The notes under the pieces were generated by a model. That model worked only from the letters and a program-made list of their open reading frames with translations. It had not been told where the DNA came from and made no database searches. Positions 59,459 to 64,000 of a stretch of 64,000 nt of DNA are shown here, in pieces. Numbering within the stretch: the first letter of the stretch is position 1; each line of letters opens with the position of its first letter. The stretch covers positions 26,685,244-26,749,243 of the forward strand of contig CM022670.1 of the NCBI GenBank assembly GCA_012295275.1, written 5' to 3'. This DNA is from Chrysomallon squamiferum (lineage: Eukaryota; Mollusca; Gastropoda; Neomphalida; Peltospiridae). A program made the translations under genes and the position numbers.

Positions 59459-60050
59459 TTCTGCATGTTTTTTTTAGTCTTTTTAAAACTAGTCTAAACA
59501 AATGGATAATTTGTTATATTTTTTTTTTTATCTATCTCTATATATGTAAAAACTCTTGTACAAAAAGTACATAAATATAAATAAGTTATGTTAATAATTT
59601 ACAAATAGGACTTTGTACACCATTCTGTATATTTTTAGTCTGCAAATCAATGATTTTTTTTCCAAGGTTTTCACCACATAGATGTAGCTCTTAAAAACTC
59701 TTTGAATAAAGGATGTAAGAAAAAACGTTCATGTAAATAATTGACAAAGTAAGGCTTCCTGCCTATCACAAACTGTTCTGCATGTTTTTTGTCTTTTACA
59801 AACCAGTCCATTCAAACTGATAATTTTTTCCCACCAAGTTTTCCACTGCAGTAGATGTAGCTCTCAAAAACAATAAGGAAAGAACAAACACATCAGGTAA
59901 ATAATTTACAAAACAAGCCTTTCTGTCAATCATAAATCATTCTGCATGTTTTTACTCTTTTAAAAAGCAGTCTATTCAAATTCACAGCAAATAAAACAAT
60001 TAAAAACTCTTGTACAAAATATGTAAGTTCAAATAAGTTAATACATTTTT
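59459..60050. repeat. tandem repeat, four diverged units of about 153-164 bp
   Basis: Units begin with ttctgcatgttttt or a close variant at 59459, 59623, 59776 and 59940. Shared blocks in order include agtct with an attcaaa-type stretch, gataattttttcccac, tagatgtagctct followed by aaaaac, and gtaaataatttacaaa. The first and fourth units share aaaaactcttgtacaaaa in place of the middle section, so the array has a higher-order pattern. It resembles no family I know. Confidence 0.8.
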
Positions 60051-60827
60051 TTTTTTTTTAAAAGGATAAGAAAAGAAAATTTTTGCATTACTAAATGTTA
60101 GATGGGCAAAATGGTAGAAAGGAGAGGTAAATATTTGGGGAGTTAGTAAATAACACTGTGTTGATTATGGTTGTAATTGGAGCAATATAAGAAACTTGTG
60201 ATTAATATGATCTTTTATTTTTTAATATTTGTTTTTTAAATTATCAAAATTTATTTACCTTCAAACAAACAAATTTGTTATTGATAATATTTATTTATTG
60301 ATTTTATATGCATGCGTGTCAGTGAGTGACCAAGAAGAAGTTAATGGCCTAAAAAGGTTGCTGACCCCTGAAGTAAGGCAATAAACGGGAAATTTTCATT
60401 AAAAAAAAAAAAATGTAAAAAACAAAAATGATTACAAATGTATCATAGATATTACATACATTAACAAATTTAAAATAAATGTGTGTGTTTCATACATTTT
60501 TAATACATTTATGCATTTTGTACAAACAGAGAAAAAAGAACTGTTGTTCAAAGGAAATCTGTGGGTCAATGTTCAGAGAGACCAAATTTTTTTAGTTTCT
60601 TTCAATGCTGTAACACAAAAGACCACCACAAGGAAATGATTTGAAAGCTGTTGAAAATTACGTAGGTAACACTACATTTTGCCAATCATTTATTTTAAAG
60701 TTACATAATTAAAATCTGCAGGAAAATAAACAATATTTTGCTGATGTTTATATATTTTATTTTTTATTTTTTTTTTTTTTTTTTTAACTTTTTTCATCAT
60801 TATCAGCTGATCAGTATTTCCATTCTT

Positions 60828-60964
60828 CAATATCTCAATTTATCATTACCTTAGTTTATCATTATCTCAGTGATTTAAATATTTTAGTTTTTCAATATAT
60901 TTTCAGTTTATCATTATCTAAGTTTATCGATATATGAGTTTATATTATATATATCTCAGTTTAT
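60828..60964. repeat. degenerate minisatellite, unit about 16 bp
   Basis: About seven loose copies of cattatctcagtttat, for example caatatctcaatttat, cattaccttagtttat, cattatctaagtttat and cgatatatgagtttat, with a few longer copies between. Confidence 0.75.
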
Positions 60965-61280
60965 TTCTTAGATGACTTTTGTTTTGTTTTTGTTTTTGTT
61001 AGCAGTAGTTTTATAATTTGCAAATGAAATATTCAGTTTGAATGTGATAATTTGCTAGTAGAAAAATATGGAAAATCTCTATATGACAAATCTGAGATTG
61101 TGTGAGTGTGTGGTATTTGGTTTTGCAAACAAGCCCATAATTGTTCAAAAATGTAGTTCCCTTACTGGATAAGTTAGCTGTGAAACAACATAAATTGAAT
61201 GAATGGGTAATTCATGTTAAAATTAAATAAGTAAGTAACATTATTTTCAACTCAGGTGAAATATTTTAATGACTGTAACT

Positions 61281-61286
<6 letters not shown>

Positions 61287-61327
<41 letters not shown>
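61287..61327. repeat. CT microsatellite
   Basis: About 20 uninterrupted CT units. Confidence 0.97.
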
Positions 61328-61331
<4 letters not shown>

Positions 61332-61709
61332 CACAACATGAATATATTCAAACATATACATATTTGATTTAAACAAACAAGCAAACATAAATACAAACAT
61401 ATTGTACATCCTATATTTAGATAAGTAATGCTAATACCTATAATCACACAACTTGCAACTCTTCCCAATGAGAAAAAATCAATACGACAAAAAGAGCATT
61501 CCTTTTTCTAATAATCTTTGGTTGAAGGAAGAAATGTTTGCTGACTCAGCACAAGAAAATATTCAAGTAGTTTGTTTTTAGGATTTATTTATTTGTTTTC
61601 TGTTTATTTGTTTTTATTTATTTATTTTTTATTTTGTGCAAAGGTAGAAATAAATTTTGAAATACTAATGTTTCATTAATTCATTATTTCTCTTATTTTT
61701 CAATGATTT

Positions 61710-61716
61710 AAAAAAA

Positions 61717-61749
<33 letters not shown>
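61710..61749. repeat. poly-A joined to GA microsatellite
   Basis: 16 A followed by about 12 GA units. Confidence 0.97.
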
Positions 61750-62306
61750 TCAATAATGTGTGAAAGTATATTAAGTGATTAATGCTTGAAAGACAATGCA
61801 TGCTCCATGATGTGTGCTTGTGGAAATTGCTTGCTGTGACTCCAGGGCTCTCCGCCTACATCTGGCAGACCACGTTTTGTTTCCATTCCCTCAAGCTTCT
61901 TGATTAATTAAAATGAATAAAGCCTTAGGTAAGTAACAGTTACTTGTCAGAGTACACCTTCACACTCTTCATGGTACGTTTTCTTCTTCTTCATTTTTTT
62001 TTTTTTTTTTGCCTTTCGATAACATAATGCTTATCCCCCCAAAAAAAAAAAAAAACGCGAGTGAAACAGTCATTGTAAATGTATAAGTAAGTGATTGTTT
62101 ATATGAACAGTTCATACAATGTGGGTGAGTATTATTTTTTATGGAACACAAATTAAAAATTAATTGAAATTTTAACTACATAATAATGATAAATAACAAA
62201 CCCCTTGCCGTCTTTCCACAGGCTTTCGATTAGCAATAAGGAATGATTTATATGCACCTTCCTATACACAGTAAAGGGCTCATGACCTTTTAATAAATGT
62301 GTAATT

Positions 62307-62310
<4 letters not shown>

Positions 62311-62367
<57 letters not shown>
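62311..62367. repeat. GA microsatellite
   Basis: About 28 uninterrupted AG/GA units, the longest purine tract in the window. Confidence 0.97.
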
Positions 62368-62371
<4 letters not shown>

Positions 62372-62883
62372 AATAATTCATCTGTTTATAAATATTCATG
62401 TACAGCTGACAACTTTTATATAAATATTTTGTTTTTCAATCAATAATATATGTATATTTATGTATAGATGTACGAGTGTATACAGGTTAAAATTGGGCTG
62501 ATACTGAAACGTTTTAAAAATCAAGCTGAACGTTCATTATTCAGTGTCTGCCTTTTCGATTTTATCAGCTAGAGAGAGAGAGAATACTAATCAATATGTA
62601 AAGAGCAGACGTGGCCTACTGCCTGACACTTAGTCTATATAGGTCATTGTGTCAGTGGGACGTCCCGTGACATACTGCAAAAGTACACCACTAGCCAGGT
62701 AAATACGCTGGATAATTGAATAAAGCATTAGTCATCGCGATAACTGATCTACAGTTACTGTTTGAAACATGTGTGTCTGTGAATCACCAGAGACTGAAAA
62801 ATAAAAAAAATAATAATGCTGAGACACATTTTGTTTTTAAACTTGTTTCATAGAGCGAAAATTCAGTTGTTTTTTCACCGTCA

Positions 62884-62888
<5 letters not shown>

Positions 62889-62918
<30 letters not shown>
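62889..62918. repeat. CT microsatellite
   Basis: About 15 CT units. Confidence 0.97.
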
Positions 62919-62922
<4 letters not shown>

Positions 62923-63792
62923 TGTATATTAATCAAAATAAAACATGATAATATTATATCTAAAATTTGAACGTAAAACAGTGTTACAAATATGTGAACA
63001 CACAGTATTAATTTTTTTTTTTTTTTTTATAGATGAGTCATTTACTACTGTTACTGCTATTATTACGACCTCAGTCATTATTATTATTATTGTTATGATG
63101 AAAGCTTCTAAGAAGAAAGAAATGATGGAATTTAAAAGAGGCAAGGTTATCGGGAGAGTAACTACAGTGCTGAAAACCATATAAAAATAAGTCGAAGTCC
63201 GTAGTCCTTGCTTTAACGTAGTTTCGGACAATAAACTAATACGTCAACGTTTTGTTGGTGTTTTTTTTTTTTTTTTTTCAGTATCTCGGCAACAGTAAAT
63301 TCTGATGATTAACACATACAACTAACTTCATGGAAGAGAAAAGATTTATTTTCTCCGTTGACTGGTCGCAGTACTGACCTAAATAAACCATGGCAGTGAG
63401 TGTGTCCACTGGGCAGTTTCACATTGCACTCGTAGTTTATGTAATTCCTACCTGCGATAAGCGCTGTAGGTTAGCGGCATCAGGCTTCCTCTTTCGTGTC
63501 ATAGATAGACAGGACGTGTCGTGCTTCACGGTGAAACATCGTTAATAACAAAATGTTCATAATGTTTAAACACTGAAAGTAATGAATGAATGAATGAATG
63601 TCTAACAACACCCCAGCACAGAAAACTATTGGGTATTAGATCAAAGATAAATACAACAAAATGATAATATAAACATTCCAAAGTTAATTAAATCACAGTG
63701 CAAAGAGGTGTATCACACTTTAATCAAATTAAAATTTATAGTAAGATTCTGTAAATTTAATTTTTTTTTTTTAAAAGACGTTCTGGATGGAA

Positions 63793-63920
63793 TCAAAATG
63801 ATTCCATCATATCTGTCTGACCAGATATTTCTTTCCTAATCTGCTTGAGATAACAGCACTCCACCAAGCTGTGGCGCTCTGCCATAGTACACTGCCAGCG
63901 TTCACACTGAGTTAAATACG
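63793..63920 (-). other. possible minus-strand coding fragment
   Basis: Reading the minus strand, an acceptor-like tttactttcag ends at 63921. It is followed by an open frame of 42 codons to a TGA at 63795-63793: YLTQCERWQCTMAERHSLV, then CCYLKQIRKEISGQTD and a final MMESF. An ATG at 63885 would give 30 residues. The composition is clearly less AT-rich than its surroundings. It could be the last exon of a minus-strand gene lying beyond the window, or a degraded transposase fragment (TQCERWQ recalls the start of some Tc1/mariner proteins). Neither is confirmed. Confidence 0.3.
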
Positions 63921-63946
63921 CTGAAAGTAAACCCGATTTTAAATAA

Positions 63947-63968
63947 CACACACACACACACACACACA
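63947..63968. repeat. CA microsatellite
   Basis: About 11 CA units near the right edge. Confidence 0.95.
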
Positions 63969-64000
63969 AGCCTACACATATATCAGTTTCATATTACCTG

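Larger units (their letters stand above)
58231..64000. other. downstream region with repeats and no firm gene
   Basis: AT-rich DNA with a tandem repeat (59459-60050), a short-unit minisatellite (60828-60964), and GA/CT tracts (61287-62918). The sequence becomes less AT-rich after about 62600. Apart from a small minus-strand open stretch near 63793-63920 no gene is seen. Confidence 0.6.

Noticed and set aside
62945-63231. Overlapping + and - frames rich in Ile, Thr and Val
   Set aside because: Both are driven by an (ATT)-type stretch and a poly-T run, with no domain and no splice support.

Overview
This is AT-rich animal nuclear DNA. It has long GT-AG introns, many microsatellites, poly-T and poly-A tracts, and mobile-element remnants. 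It contains one well-supported protein gene, on the + strand. The window holds no operons, rRNA genes, CRISPR arrays or convincing tRNA genes. The protein is a class IA phosphoinositide 3-kinase (PI3K) regulatory subunit (p85 family). Its domain set, together with the genome style, suggests an invertebrate, most likely a lophotrochozoan such as a mollusc. That placement is inference, and the species is not determined.

The gene runs from 21222 to 53097 in 18 coding exons that I joined by hand. Every junction is GT-AG, all phases agree, and the frame stays open for 861 residues to a TGA at 53095-53097. The domain order is C1, SAM, C1, RhoGAP (BH), a proline-rich linker, nSH2, the p110-binding inter-SH2 coiled coil, and cSH2. 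The last five elements match vertebrate p85. The two C1 zinc fingers and the SAM domain are extra, and I found no SH3 domain. The first exon in view needs one base from an upstream exon, so the N-terminus lies either in the unexplained first 21 kb or before the window. Introns shrink along the gene from 14.2 kb to about 0.2 kb.

Layout: 1-2795, non-coding. 2796-4916, a fold-back inverted-repeat element with a decayed coding interior. 4919-21221, simple repeats and no recognised exon. 21222-38703, first C1 domain, split over three exons. 40989-45270, SAM. 46772-47507, linker and second C1. 48131-50166, RhoGAP and proline-rich tail. 50457-51056, nSH2. 51253-52002, inter-SH2. 52234-53097, cSH2 and stop. 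53098 to about 58.2 kb, probable 3' UTR and downstream DNA with a minisatellite. 58.2-64 kb, a tandem repeat of about 160 bp, a cluster of GA/CT tracts, and a possible minus-strand coding fragment.

Inferred role: the SH2 domains bind phosphotyrosine on receptors and adaptors. The inter-SH2 coil holds and restrains the p110 catalytic subunit. The C1 and SAM modules may add lipid-, membrane- or partner-directed recruitment. The strongest second looks are the C1-SAM-C1 extension with its in-frame cassette exons, the complementary loss of lipid-binding residues in the two C1 domains, the fold-back element with nuclear-receptor-like half-sites, and the uncharacterised tandem repeats downstream.
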